Counted from the stretch's first letter, positions 1 to 6,497 are shown. The stretch: DNA of 6,535 nt from Alphaproteobacteria bacterium (GCA_013152625.1 JAADFY010000120.1:1-6535); one strand, 5' to 3'. Translations and numbers: made by a program. The notes: generated from the letters alone by a model not told the origin.

Positions 1-44
1 GTGAGTTTGCCGAACCGTTTGACCAGATCGGTCACTTCGATCAT
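1..44 (-). CDS. ABC transporter ATP-binding protein, N-terminal fragment (cut by window edge)
   Basis: Only the first 14 codons are present, reading leftward from an ATG and leaving the window open. The peptide MIEVTDLVKRFGKL is the typical first beta strand of an ABC-type ATPase: the pattern I-V-L-x-K-x-F-G precedes the A-loop and Walker A, which lie outside the window. It starts 34 bases after the stop of the DUF302 gene with no terminator between them, and a GGGG tract lies just before the ATG, so it is probably co-transcribed with that gene. The substrate and the rest of the transporter cannot be judged from this fragment. The family call rests on a short match and is moderately secure. 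Confidence 0.6.
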   Translation of the reverse strand, partial: MIEVTDLVKRFGKL

Positions 45-78
45 GCGCGCCCCACGGGCAGTATTTTCCCCCGAAAAC

Positions 79-465
79 TCAAAGCGACTGGATCACTTTT
101 ACCAGTTTGTCGCGCACCAGCGGCGCGATTTCGGCCAGGGTGGCATTGTCCACCGAGGCCATGGAGGCCACCGGGTCCACCGCAGCCACCTCAAAGCCGC
201 CTGCCGCTTCCTGAACCACCACATTGCACGGCAGCAGGGCGCCGATCTTGTCTTCGGCGGTTAAAGCCTGATGGGCGAGGGGCGGGTTGCAGGCCCCAAG
301 GATACGGTAGGGCCGAAAATCGAGATCGAGTTTTTTCTTCATGGTCGCTTTGATGTCGATATCGGTGAGCACCCCGAAGCCTTCCTGTTTGAGGGCCTCA
401 AGCACCCGCTCCACGGCATCGTCGATATTGTCGGCCGCAATGGTGGTGGAAAAATAATAGCTCAT
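79..465 (-). CDS. DUF302 domain-containing protein
   Basis: This is a 128-residue protein of the DUF302 family (COG3439-like), small single-domain proteins of unknown biochemical role. It has the family landmarks: a helix-rich N-terminus with D-A-V-E near residue 15, the strand-turn motif RILGACNP at residues 54-61 followed by L-A-x-x-A-L, then LLPCNVVV at 77-84 and a D-P-V-A-S-M segment near 97-102. Cys59 and Cys80 lie in the conserved motifs. There is no signal peptide or membrane segment, so it is likely cytoplasmic. The ATG at 465 is preferred because AAAGGA lies 8 bases upstream. An in-frame extension of 21 residues is Pro/Arg-rich, unlike the family, and crosses a hairpin-prone leader. 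The next gene downstream encodes an ABC ATPase. The family is confident; the function is unknown. Confidence 0.87.
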   Translation of the reverse strand: MSYYFSTTIAADNIDDAVERVLEALKQEGFGVLTDIDIKATMKKKLDLDFRPYRILGACNPPLAHQALTAEDKIGALLPCNVVVQEAAGGFEVAAVDPVASMASVDNATLAEIAPLVRDKLVKVIQSL

Positions 466-485
466 GGTCGTTGTCCTTTGATTTT

Positions 486-583
486 TACCCGGGGGGGCCG
501 GGCGGGTAGGGTACGAATTTTTCGTCAACCGGTCGGCCCCTCTGGTGTCACCAACAAATAGGGTCGCCGGCGCCGCTGTTCAA
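486..583 (-). promoter_or_regulatory. Candidate promoter and structured leader of the DUF302 gene
   Basis: On the minus strand, TTGAAC (583-578), a 17-base spacer and TATTTG (560-555) form a weak sigma70-like promoter. Transcription would start near 549, inside the 11-base palindrome TGGTGTCACCA (543-553). The predicted leader of about 84 bases also holds ACGAA-TTT-TTCGT (513-525) and a TACCCG/CGGGTA inverted repeat (486-491 with 503-508) just before the ribosome binding site. The repeats are seen directly. Their roles as operator or RNA hairpin are guesses, because short GC-rich palindromes also arise by chance. The region supports a separate promoter for the DUF302-ABC pair, apart from the cysK group. 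Confidence 0.25.
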
Positions 584-608
584 TTGCCCCGTTTGCCTGT
601 TGCCGATT

Positions 609-1466
609 TTATCCTTTGGCCGGTCCCACCTCAACCGGCAGGGCATCATTGCCGCCCCAGTCGGTCCACGAACCGTCATAAACTTCCATGGCGTTTACCC
701 CGATTCGCGCCAGCGCCAGATTTAGAATGGGCGCCGTTACCCCCGAGCCGCAGGTTGTCACCAGTGGTTTTGATGTGTCCACCCCCGCCGCATTCAAAAG
801 GGCGGTAATTCGTTCGGGCGAAACCAGACGCCCGTCTTCGATCAGGGTGGGGAAAGGCAGGTTCGCGCTGCCGGGCATATGACCGGTCCGCAAACCGGGC
901 CTGGGGTCGGGCGCCGCCCCGGTAAAACGCGGCGCTGGCCGCACATCCACCACTTGCCGCCCCAAATTTATCCCCGCCTGTATATCGGCACTGTCAAACA
1001 CCAGCGACGGCTCAAACCGGGCCTGAAAAACCCTGGCCTTGCGGTCGGCTACCCCCGCAACGGTGGGGTGCCCTGCTGAAATCCAGGCCGGCAGGCCCCC
1101 GTCGAGCACAAACACCTTGGCCGCCCCCATGATCTTGAAATTCCACCACACCCGGGCCGCCGAAAACAGCCCCGATCCGTCATAAACAACGATGGTGTCG
1201 CGTTCGGATATGCCCAGCGCGCCCACCGCTTCGGCAAACTCTTTGGGCCCGGCCACCATGTGCGGCAGGTCGGTGGTCCGGTCAGCGATTGTGTCGATTT
1301 CAAACAGAACGGCGCCGGGAATATGGGCCGCCTTAAACTCGGCTGCCGCCGCCCGGCCCGAGGCCGCCATGTACCAGGACCCGTCTACGATGGACAGATT
1401 TTCATGGCCTAAATGCTCGACCAGCCAGGCCACCGAAACCAGTGGTGAGTTGTCTGTTTTGTTCAT
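609..1466 (-). CDS. sseA: 3-mercaptopyruvate sulfurtransferase (tandem rhodanese)
   Basis: The enzyme moves sulfur from 3-mercaptopyruvate to a thiol or cyanide acceptor through a persulfide on its active-site cysteine, and is expected in the cytoplasm. The 285 residues hold two rhodanese domains: an inactive N-terminal one (about 10-135, with HIPGA and VVYDG near its active-site position) and a catalytic C-terminal one (about 155-280, with HMPGSANLPF). The loop CGSGVTA, with catalytic Cys239, is the mercaptopyruvate-type loop rather than the thiosulfate type. Length matches E. coli SseA (281). The ATG at 1466 is preferred over in-frame TTG (1481) and GTG (1478): it has GGTGA 8 bases upstream and lies 4 bases past the alaX stop, implying translational coupling. 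It is the last gene of the cysK-alaX-sseA group, where its substrate would derive from cysteine. Confidence 0.93.
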   Translation of the reverse strand: MNKTDNSPLVSVAWLVEHLGHENLSIVDGSWYMAASGRAAAAEFKAAHIPGAVLFEIDTIADRTTDLPHMVAGPKEFAEAVGALGISERDTIVVYDGSGLFSAARVWWNFKIMGAAKVFVLDGGLPAWISAGHPTVAGVADRKARVFQARFEPSLVFDSADIQAGINLGRQVVDVRPAPRFTGAAPDPRPGLRTGHMPGSANLPFPTLIEDGRLVSPERITALLNAAGVDTSKPLVTTCGSGVTAPILNLALARIGVNAMEVYDGSWTDWGGNDALPVEVGPAKG

Positions 1467-1470
1467 TTTT

Positions 1471-2205
1471 TCAGTCACCAAAACGGATGGTCACCCGCCG
1501 GTTCTGGCGCCCCTTTTTCTCGATCTTGCCAAGGACCAGCGCCCCGATTTCGCCGGTCCGGTTCACATGGGTGCCCCCACAGGGCTGCAAGTCAATGGTG
1601 GCCTTGCCGGTGCCAATTCGAATAAGCCGGATGTGTCCCCCACCCTTTGGTGGCGCCACGGCCATGGTTTTGACCAGCCCCGGATTGTCGGCCAGCTCGG
1701 CCTCGGTAATCCATTCCTCGCCCACCGGATGATCGGCGGCGACAAATGAGTTCAACGCCACTTCAATGGCGTCCCGGTCATCTGGCACTTGCGGCATGTC
1801 AAAATCCAGTCGCCCTTTTTCGGCCCCGATGGAACCCCCGGTCACCGGAAAATCCAATACCACCGATAACAGATGCAGCGCGGTATGCATGCGCATGAGC
1901 CGATGGCGCCGCCCCCAGTTTAACTCGCAGGTCACCGTGTCACCAACCGCCAGTTGGCACGGCCCGGCGGACACATGAACCACCCGCCCCTTGTCGCCGT
2001 CCGGGTGCAGTGTCGTGGCAATTTCCACCGGCTCGCCGTTGGCCCCGGTCAGAACACCGCTATCCCCGGGCTGCCCCCCCGAACTGGCATAAAAAACGGT
2101 CCGGTCCAATTCGATGGTGCCCTCAGCGCCAATATTGATTATTCTGGCCGTGCAGGAACGGGCGTAGGGGTCGGTGCGAAAAACCAGTTCGGTTGCCGGG
2201 TTCAT
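1471..2205 (-). CDS. alaX: Alanyl-tRNA editing protein (AlaX, medium form)
   Basis: This is a free-standing relative of the alanyl-tRNA synthetase editing domain. Known family members hydrolyse Ser-tRNA(Ala) and Gly-tRNA(Ala) in trans, preventing Ser or Gly from being placed at Ala codons. The 244 residues include an N-terminal part with the glycine-rich motif FYASSGGQPGDSG (38-50), as in the AlaX-M class and the AlaRS C-terminal half. All four expected zinc ligands are present: His107 and His111 in RMHTALHLL, and Cys209 and His213 in CGGTH. A segment GHIRLIRIG precedes the second pair, as in AlaRS. It has no synthetase catalytic domain, so it is not an AlaRS fragment. Its ATG overlaps the cysK stop in an ATGA junction, and its stop is 4 bases from sseA, so the three genes are very probably one operon. 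Being inside a cysteine operon is notable. Confidence 0.9.
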   Translation of the reverse strand: MNPATELVFRTDPYARSCTARIINIGAEGTIELDRTVFYASSGGQPGDSGVLTGANGEPVEIATTLHPDGDKGRVVHVSAGPCQLAVGDTVTCELNWGRRHRLMRMHTALHLLSVVLDFPVTGGSIGAEKGRLDFDMPQVPDDRDAIEVALNSFVAADHPVGEEWITEAELADNPGLVKTMAVAPPKGGGHIRLIRIGTGKATIDLQPCGGTHVNRTGEIGALVLGKIEKKGRQNRRVTIRFGD

Positions 2206-3251
2206 GGGGCGCTTTCTTCGAAGACATCGGACAGATCCAGCGGCGGGCGCGGCTCCAGCCAGTCGGGGACGGGCAGGCCCTTTGAGTGCAAAAATTCCGG
2301 GTTATAGAGCTTGGACTGATAACGGTTTCCATAGTCGGCCAGAATGGTCACGATGGTCTTGCCCGGCCCCAGTTCACGGGCCATGCGCACCGCCCCGGCA
2401 ATGTTGATCCCGCTTGATCCGCCAAGGCATAACCCTTCATTGGCCACCAGATCGAAAATATAGGGCAACGCCTCCTGGTCGGAAATCTGATAGGCGTGAT
2501 CAACCTTCAAATCCTTGATATTGTCTGTGATCCGCCCCTGACCGATCCCTTCGGTGATCGAACCGCCGCTCGATTTGAGTTCACCGTTTTTATAATAATT
2601 ATAAAGCGCCGCGCCTTCCGGGTCGGCCAGCCCGATGTGAATATCGGGGACCAGTTGGCGCAATGCCGCCGCCACCCCGGCCAAGGTCCCCCCCGAGCCC
2701 ACGGCACAGATGAACCCGTCGATTTTGCCCCCGGTCTGGGCGATGATTTCCGGGCCGGTGGTTTCAATATGGGCCTGTCGGTTGGCCAAATTGTCGAATT
2801 GCTGGGCCCAGATGGCCCCGTTTGGCAGCTCGCGGTTGAGTTTTTCCGCCAGCCTTCCTGAAAACCGCACAAAATTATTCGGGTTGCGATAGGGCTTGGC
2901 CGGCACTTCCACCAGCGTGGCGCCCATCAGGCGAATGGCCGCCTTTTTCTCCTCGGTCTGGGTATCGGGGATCACAATGATCGATTTATAGCCCATGGCG
3001 TTGGCCACCAGTGACAACCCGATCCCGGTATTGCCCGCCGTCCCCTCGACAATGGTGCCGCCTGGTTTCAAGGCGCCGCGTTTTATGGCGTCGCGAATGA
3101 TATAAAGCGCCGCCCGGTCCTTGACCGACTGGCCGGGGTTCAAAAATTCCGCCTTGCCGTAAATCTCGCAACCGGTGAGTTCAGAAACCCCGTTGAGCCG
3201 GATAAGCGGGGTGTTGCCGATGGCGGCAAGAATGTCGTGATGGATGGTCAT
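2202..3251 (-). CDS. cysK: Cysteine synthase (O-acetylserine sulfhydrylase, PLP-dependent)
   Basis: The enzyme makes L-cysteine from O-acetyl-L-serine and sulfide, the last step of assimilatory cysteine synthesis, in the cytoplasm. It is a fold-type II PLP enzyme. Lys44 in NPGQSVKDRA is the Schiff-base lysine, EGTAGNTGIG (69-78) is the substrate-binding loop, and GSGGT (185-189) is the phosphate-binding loop. GGSSGINIAG lies in the C-terminal part. The EGTAGNTG loop, the PYRNPNNFV insert and the tail DYGNRYQSKLYNP resemble the subtype shared by fungal mitochondrial cysteine synthases and many alphaproteobacteria rather than enterobacterial CysK. No CBS domain is present, so cystathionine beta-synthase is less likely. 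The ATG at 3251 gives 349 residues and begins MTIHHDILAAIGNTPLIRL, as family members do. In-frame ATG (3290) and GTG (3305) would add 13 or 18 residues; no start has a strong ribosome binding site. It heads the leftward operon. Confidence 0.92.
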   Translation of the reverse strand: MTIHHDILAAIGNTPLIRLNGVSELTGCEIYGKAEFLNPGQSVKDRAALYIIRDAIKRGALKPGGTIVEGTAGNTGIGLSLVANAMGYKSIIVIPDTQTEEKKAAIRLMGATLVEVPAKPYRNPNNFVRFSGRLAEKLNRELPNGAIWAQQFDNLANRQAHIETTGPEIIAQTGGKIDGFICAVGSGGTLAGVAAALRQLVPDIHIGLADPEGAALYNYYKNGELKSSGGSITEGIGQGRITDNIKDLKVDHAYQISDQEALPYIFDLVANEGLCLGGSSGINIAGAVRMARELGPGKTIVTILADYGNRYQSKLYNPEFLHSKGLPVPDWLEPRPPLDLSDVFEESAP

Positions 3252-3369
3252 GGGCAGGCCCGCTTTCAATTGCTGAACAGCGTCAAACATTAGGCATCGC
3301 TTCACAAAGGCTCAAGGGCCAACCCCCGATCAGGTCGCGCTTTTCCCGCCGCCCCCGGTGCGCGAGTGA

Positions 3370-3398
3370 TTTGTACCCCTGCCGCGCCCGGGCACCAA
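3370..3398 (-). promoter_or_regulatory. Candidate promoter for the cysK-alaX-sseA operon
   Basis: On the minus strand, TTGGTG (3398-3393), a 17-base spacer and TACAAA (3375-3370) resemble a sigma70-type promoter, with 3 of 6 and 4 of 6 consensus matches. The predicted transcript start near 3363 leaves a leader of about 110 bases before the preferred cysK ATG. It is the most AT-rich spot in this GC-rich stretch on that strand. This rests on pattern only, so confidence is low. Confidence 0.25.
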
Positions 3399-3607
3399 AC
3401 ATCATTCCCCCGCAACCGGCCGCCCGCCGGGTCGGGGCCGAACGGGCAGCACGGGGTCGGGCAGCGGCGGGAAATATCTTTTTGTCATTTGGGCATCTCG
3501 CGAACCCGGGGTTTCCCCGATGGGCGCTCGTGCAAAACAGGAACTGTCCGGCAGGCGGGGCGGACGCGACTGCGCCGGATTGCCTAACCTTTCCGGTGCA
3601 TTCGCCC

Positions 3608-3636
3608 TTGCCCCCCCGGGCCGGCCCGTCTATCTC
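3608..3636 (+). promoter_or_regulatory. Candidate promoter for cysD-cysNC
   Basis: TTGCCC (3608-3613), a 17-base spacer and TATCTC (3631-3636) give a weak sigma70-like pair, with 4 of 6 and 3 of 6 consensus matches. The predicted start near 3643 leaves a leader of about 24 bases before the cysD ATG. The spacer contains the perfect palindrome CGGGCCGGCCCG (3617-3628), which could be an operator between the two promoter elements or may be chance in GC-rich DNA. Confidence 0.22.
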
Positions 3637-3666
3637 AAGGCACTAATTTCAAAGGCCCGCGAAAAA

Positions 3667-4581
3667 ATGACCGCCGATCCCGAACGCCTGTCCCACCTGG
3701 ACGCCCTGGAAGCCGAAGCCATTGAAATCATGCGCGAGACCGCCGCCTCGTTTGAGCGCCCGGTCATGATGTATTCGGTTGGCAAGGATTCATCGGTCTT
3801 GCTGCATGTGGCTCAAAAGGCGTTTTACCCCGCCCGCATACCGTTTGTTCTGCTCCATGTGGACACCACCTGGAAGTTCCGCGAAATGATCGAATTTCGC
3901 GATGAAATGGCCGCCCGGAGTGAGGTTGATCTGATTGTCCATACCAATCAGGAGGGGGCCCGCGACAATATCAACCCCTTTGATCACGGCTCGGCCCGTT
4001 ACACCGACATCATGAAAACCCAGGCTTTGAGGCAGGCCCTGAACGCGGGGAAATATGATGCCGCCATTGGCGGCGCCCGCCGGGACGAGGAAAAATCAAG
4101 GGCCAAGGAGCGCATTTTTTCCCACCGCAATTCCGCCCATTCCTGGGATCCGAAAAACCAGCGCCCGGAGCTGTGGCGCACCTACAATACCCGCCTGGCC
4201 CCCGGCGAAAGCATGCGCGTGTTCCCGCTTTCAAACTGGACCGAACTGGACATCTGGACCTATATTTACGACCGCAATATCCCCATCGTGCCGCTTTATT
4301 TCGCAGCAATGCGACCTGTGGTTGAGCGGTCGGGCACCTTGATCATGGTCGATGATGATCGCATCCCGCTTGAACCGGGTGAAGAACCGCGCCTCGAAAT
4401 GGTCCGGTTTCGCACCCTGGGCTGTTACCCCCTGACCGGTGCGATAAAATCCACCGCGGCAACGCTGCCCCAGATCATCATGGAAATGAACATGGCGCGC
4501 AATTCCGAGCGGGAAGGGCGCCTGATCGATGGCGATCAGGCCGCGTCCATGGAAAAGAAAAAGCTCGAGGGTTATTTTTGA
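3667..4581 (+). CDS. cysD: Sulfate adenylyltransferase subunit 2 (ATP sulfurylase small subunit)
   Basis: CysD is the catalytic subunit of the CysDN ATP sulfurylase. It forms adenosine 5'-phosphosulfate and pyrophosphate from ATP and sulfate, driven by GTP hydrolysis on CysN. The 304 residues match the usual length (E. coli, 302). The PP-loop reads YSVGKDSSV (36-44), the variant typical of CysD. Further family signatures are LLHVDTTWKFREM, GGARRDEEKSRAKERI, WDPKNQRPELW, VFPLSNWTELDIW, MVRFRTLGCYPLTGA and a C-terminal SMEKKKLEGYF. The ATG at 3667 fits the family N-terminus and has AAAGG 11 bases upstream. The longer in-frame start at 3520 would add 49 Arg/Gly/Pro-rich residues unlike any CysD. 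It is followed 2 bases later by cysN, as expected for an obligate complex. Confidence 0.96.
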   Translation: MTADPERLSHLDALEAEAIEIMRETAASFERPVMMYSVGKDSSVLLHVAQKAFYPARIPFVLLHVDTTWKFREMIEFRDEMAARSEVDLIVHTNQEGARDNINPFDHGSARYTDIMKTQALRQALNAGKYDAAIGGARRDEEKSRAKERIFSHRNSAHSWDPKNQRPELWRTYNTRLAPGESMRVFPLSNWTELDIWTYIYDRNIPIVPLYFAAMRPVVERSGTLIMVDDDRIPLEPGEEPRLEMVRFRTLGCYPLTGAIKSTAATLPQIIMEMNMARNSEREGRLIDGDQAASMEKKKLEGYF

Positions 4582-4583
4582 TC

Positions 4584-5075
4584 ATGGCCGACGCTTTGAC
4601 CCCCGGTACGGACGCTGAAATAGATGACTGGCTGGCCGAACAGACCGGAAAATCCCTGCTGCGGTTTTTGACCTGCGGCTCGGTGGACGATGGCAAATCA
4701 ACCCTGATCGGCCGGCTGCTCTATGACAGCCAGCTTATTCTCGACGACCAGTTGGTCAGCCTGAAGAACGAAAGCCGCAACCGGGCCACCGGCGACGAGG
4801 GGATCGATTTTTCCCTGGCGGTGGACGGGCTGGCCGCCGAGCGCGAGCAGGGCATTACCATTGACGTCGCCTACCGGTTTTTCACCACCAACAAGCGCAA
4901 ATTCATTGTCGCCGACACCCCCGGCCATGAGCAATATACCCGCAACATGGCCACCGGCGCCTCCAATGCTGAACTGGGTCTGGTGCTGGTGGATGGGCGC
5001 AAGGGCATTCTCACCCAGACCCGGCGCCATAGTTTCATTCTTTCCCTGCTCGGCATTCGCATGTGGTTCTGGTGA
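4584..5075 (+). CDS. cysN: Sulfate adenylyltransferase subunit 1 (CysN) GTPase domain, 5' part of frameshifted cysNC
   Basis: This is the first part of the bifunctional CysN-CysC protein. It encodes the start of the EF-Tu-like GTPase domain that drives APS synthesis with CysD. Walker A is GSVDDGKST (32-40), switch I holds EREQGITIDVAYR, and G3 is DTPGHEQYTRNM from Asp111. Homology runs to LLGIR (about residue 159). The frame then gives four foreign residues and a stop, because one C appears to be missing at about 5060. The NKxD guanine-specificity motif and everything after it lie in the other frame, so this 163-residue product alone should not be functional. The start may be ATG 4584 or TTG 4578. 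GAGGG (4567-4571) is better spaced for the TTG, which would overlap the cysD stop. The reader should treat this entry and the next as one broken gene. Confidence 0.88.
   Translation: MADALTPGTDAEIDDWLAEQTGKSLLRFLTCGSVDDGKSTLIGRLLYDSQLILDDQLVSLKNESRNRATGDEGIDFSLAVDGLAAEREQGITIDVAYRFFTTNKRKFIVADTPGHEQYTRNMATGASNAELGLVLVDGRKGILTQTRRHSFILSLLGIRMWFW
5058..5063 (+). other. Frameshift site in cysNC (apparent loss of one C)
   Basis: The upstream frame reads LLGIR and the downstream frame, shifted by -1, reads HVVLVINKID. The family sequence is continuous across this point (E. coli has LLGIKHLVVAINKMD). The C at 5060 would serve as both the last base of the Arg codon CGC and the first of the His codon CAT, so adding one C restores an uninterrupted 629-residue protein. 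No slippery heptamer of the X-XXY-YYZ type is visible, which argues against programmed frameshifting. Mutation and sequencing error cannot be told apart here. Confidence 0.85.
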
Positions 5076-6472
5076 TCAACAAGATCGATCTGGTGGATTT
5101 CGACCGGTCGGTATTTGACACAATCGAAGCTGAATATCGCAGCTTTACCGCCGATCTGGGGTTTTCCACCCTTGCCGCAATTCCCGTGTCGGCCTTAAAG
5201 GGCGACAATATCGTTACCCGGAGCAAAAACACCCCCTGGTATACCGGCGATCAACTGGTGCCTTACCTTGAAAAAATAGATGTATCGGAGGACACCTCCG
5301 GGGTTGCGTTTCGCTTTCCCGTGCAATGGGTGAACCGGGCCGGCCTCGATTTTCGCGGCCTGGCCGGCACCGTGGTGTCCGGACAGGTTAAAGCCGGGGA
5401 CGAGATTGTGGTCGCCGCTTCGCGCAAAGTGGCGAAAATTGCCCGGATCGTGACCATGGACGGCGATCTGACCGAGGCTGTGGCCGGGCAGGCGGTAACG
5501 CTTGTGCTGGACCGTGAACTGGATATTTCACGCGGCGATATGCTTGCCCATCCCGGCAAAACCCCGGAATATTCAAATCAGATTCAGGCGCGTCTGGTCT
5601 GGATGCACGACAGCCCGGCGATTCCCGGGCGATCCTACCTGCTTAAAATCGGCACCCGGATGGTCCCCGCCACCCTGACTAATCTTAAATTTCGCACCGA
5701 TGTGAACACATTGGCCGAGAGTGCGGCTCGCCATCTTGGTCTTAATGAGGTCGGCACCGTGACCATCGCCACTGACCGTCCCATCGCTTTTGACCCCTAT
5801 GATGAAAACCCTGCGACCGGCGGGTTTATCCTCATAGACCGTCTTACCAACGCCACCCTGGGCGCCGGCACCATCGAGTTCGGCCTCCGCCGGGCGCAAA
5901 ATCTCACCTATCAGAGCTTTGACGTTGACCGGGAGGTCCGGGCCGCCATGAAGGGTCAAAAGGCCCAGATCGTCTGGTTTACCGGCCTGTCGGGCTCGGG
6001 CAAGTCCACCATTGCCAACCTGCTTGAAAAGCGCATCACCGCCGAAGGGGGCCATACCTATATTCTGGACGGGGACAATGTGCGCCACGGCCTGAACAAG
6101 GATCTCGGTTTTACCAATGACGACCGGGTGGAAAACGTCCGCCGGGTGGCCGAAGTTGCCCGGCTGATGGCCGATGCCGGGCTGGTGGTCCTGGTGTCGT
6201 TTATTTCCCCGTTTCGCAATGAACGCCGGATCGCCCGGGAAATCGCCGGTGAAATTGAATTTATCGAGGCCTTTGTGGACACGCCTTTAGAGGTCTGCGA
6301 GGCCCGTGATCCCAAAGGGTTGTACAAGCGGGCCCGGGCCGGAAATTTGAAAAATTTCACGGGCATTGATTCGCCGTTCGAACCGCCAGGGAACGCCGAT
6401 ATCGTCCTCAAAGGGGCCACGGGCACGGTGCAGGCACTTGCAAACCAGGTATACGACCGCCTGTACCCCTGA
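5063..6472 (+). CDS. cysNC: CysN C-terminal part fused to adenylyl-sulfate kinase (CysC), 3' part of frameshifted cysNC
   Basis: The frame continues CysN with the G4 motif NKID (residues 6-9 here), the SALKGDN segment at the G5 position, and the two beta-barrel domains (about 85-290). It then runs into a complete APS kinase domain (about 297-469). CysC uses ATP to phosphorylate APS to PAPS. Its P-loop is GLSGSGKST (308-316), followed by DGDNVRHGLNKDLGF from residue 336, then RVAEVARLM, VSFISPFR, FVDTPLEVCEARDPKGLYKRAR and FTGIDSPFEPP. These match active kinases, with no key residue missing. A fused CysNC of about 630 residues is common in alphaproteobacteria, and rejoining both parts gives 629. 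The GTG at 5063 lacks a ribosome binding site, so separate translation is doubtful. The GTGA at 5072-5075 could in principle allow restart after the premature stop, but this looks accidental. Confidence 0.9.
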   Translation: MVLVINKIDLVDFDRSVFDTIEAEYRSFTADLGFSTLAAIPVSALKGDNIVTRSKNTPWYTGDQLVPYLEKIDVSEDTSGVAFRFPVQWVNRAGLDFRGLAGTVVSGQVKAGDEIVVAASRKVAKIARIVTMDGDLTEAVAGQAVTLVLDRELDISRGDMLAHPGKTPEYSNQIQARLVWMHDSPAIPGRSYLLKIGTRMVPATLTNLKFRTDVNTLAESAARHLGLNEVGTVTIATDRPIAFDPYDENPATGGFILIDRLTNATLGAGTIEFGLRRAQNLTYQSFDVDREVRAAMKGQKAQIVWFTGLSGSGKSTIANLLEKRITAEGGHTYILDGDNVRHGLNKDLGFTNDDRVENVRRVAEVARLMADAGLVVLVSFISPFRNERRIAREIAGEIEFIEAFVDTPLEVCEARDPKGLYKRARAGNLKNFTGIDSPFEPPGNADIVLKGATGTVQALANQVYDRLYP

Positions 6473-6497
6473 CCCTTCCCACAAGGGGAGGCGGATT

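Larger units (their letters stand above)
3252..3666. other. Divergent intergenic region between cysK and cysD
   Basis: This stretch of about 415 bases separates the two divergent sulfur operons and should hold both promoters and any regulator site. Reading frames that cross it are Arg/Pro/Ala-rich, resemble no known family, and are best explained as GC-rich noise. An upstream in-frame extension of cysD (from 3520) and of cysK (to 3305) both run into it. Visible structure includes CGGGG-TTT-CCCCG (3507-3519), a palindromic TCGCGA (3498-3503) and the 12-base perfect palindrome CGGGCCGGCCCG (3617-3628). No tRNA, known riboswitch, terminator U-run or gene was recognised. Regulation of either operon, for example by a CysB-like activator, cannot be read from the sequence. 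Confidence 0.6.

Noticed and set aside
466..528. Longer DUF302 protein starting 21 residues upstream
   Set aside because: The extension is Pro/Arg-rich, crosses an inverted repeat, and ignores the well-placed AAAGGA before the ATG at 465.
609..2205. Long plus-strand frames opposite sseA and alaX as overlapping genes
   Set aside because: They are typical antisense open frames of GC-rich DNA, with low-complexity Pro/Arg/Ala content and no recognisable motif.
2202..3251. Cystathionine beta-synthase instead of cysteine synthase
   Set aside because: There are no CBS domains or heme-binding N-terminus, and the length and C-terminal tail fit cysteine synthase.
3520..3666. Upstream in-frame extension of cysD
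   Set aside because: The 49 extra residues do not resemble any CysD N-terminus, and starting at 3667 gives the normal family length.
3252..3666. SAM-type or other known riboswitch ahead of cysK or cysD
   Set aside because: I searched by eye for SAM-II-like conserved segments because of the sulfur context and found none. A covariance-model search would be decisive.
5040..5080. Programmed -1 ribosomal frameshift in cysNC
   Set aside because: The direction would fit, but no slippery heptamer is visible at the junction (CTCGGCATTCGCATG), and CysNC is not known to use recoding. A lost C is simpler.
6473..6491. Transcription terminator after cysNC
   Set aside because: The CCCTT/AAGGG stem is only 5 pairs, has no U-run, and overlaps a strong ribosome binding site for the next frame.
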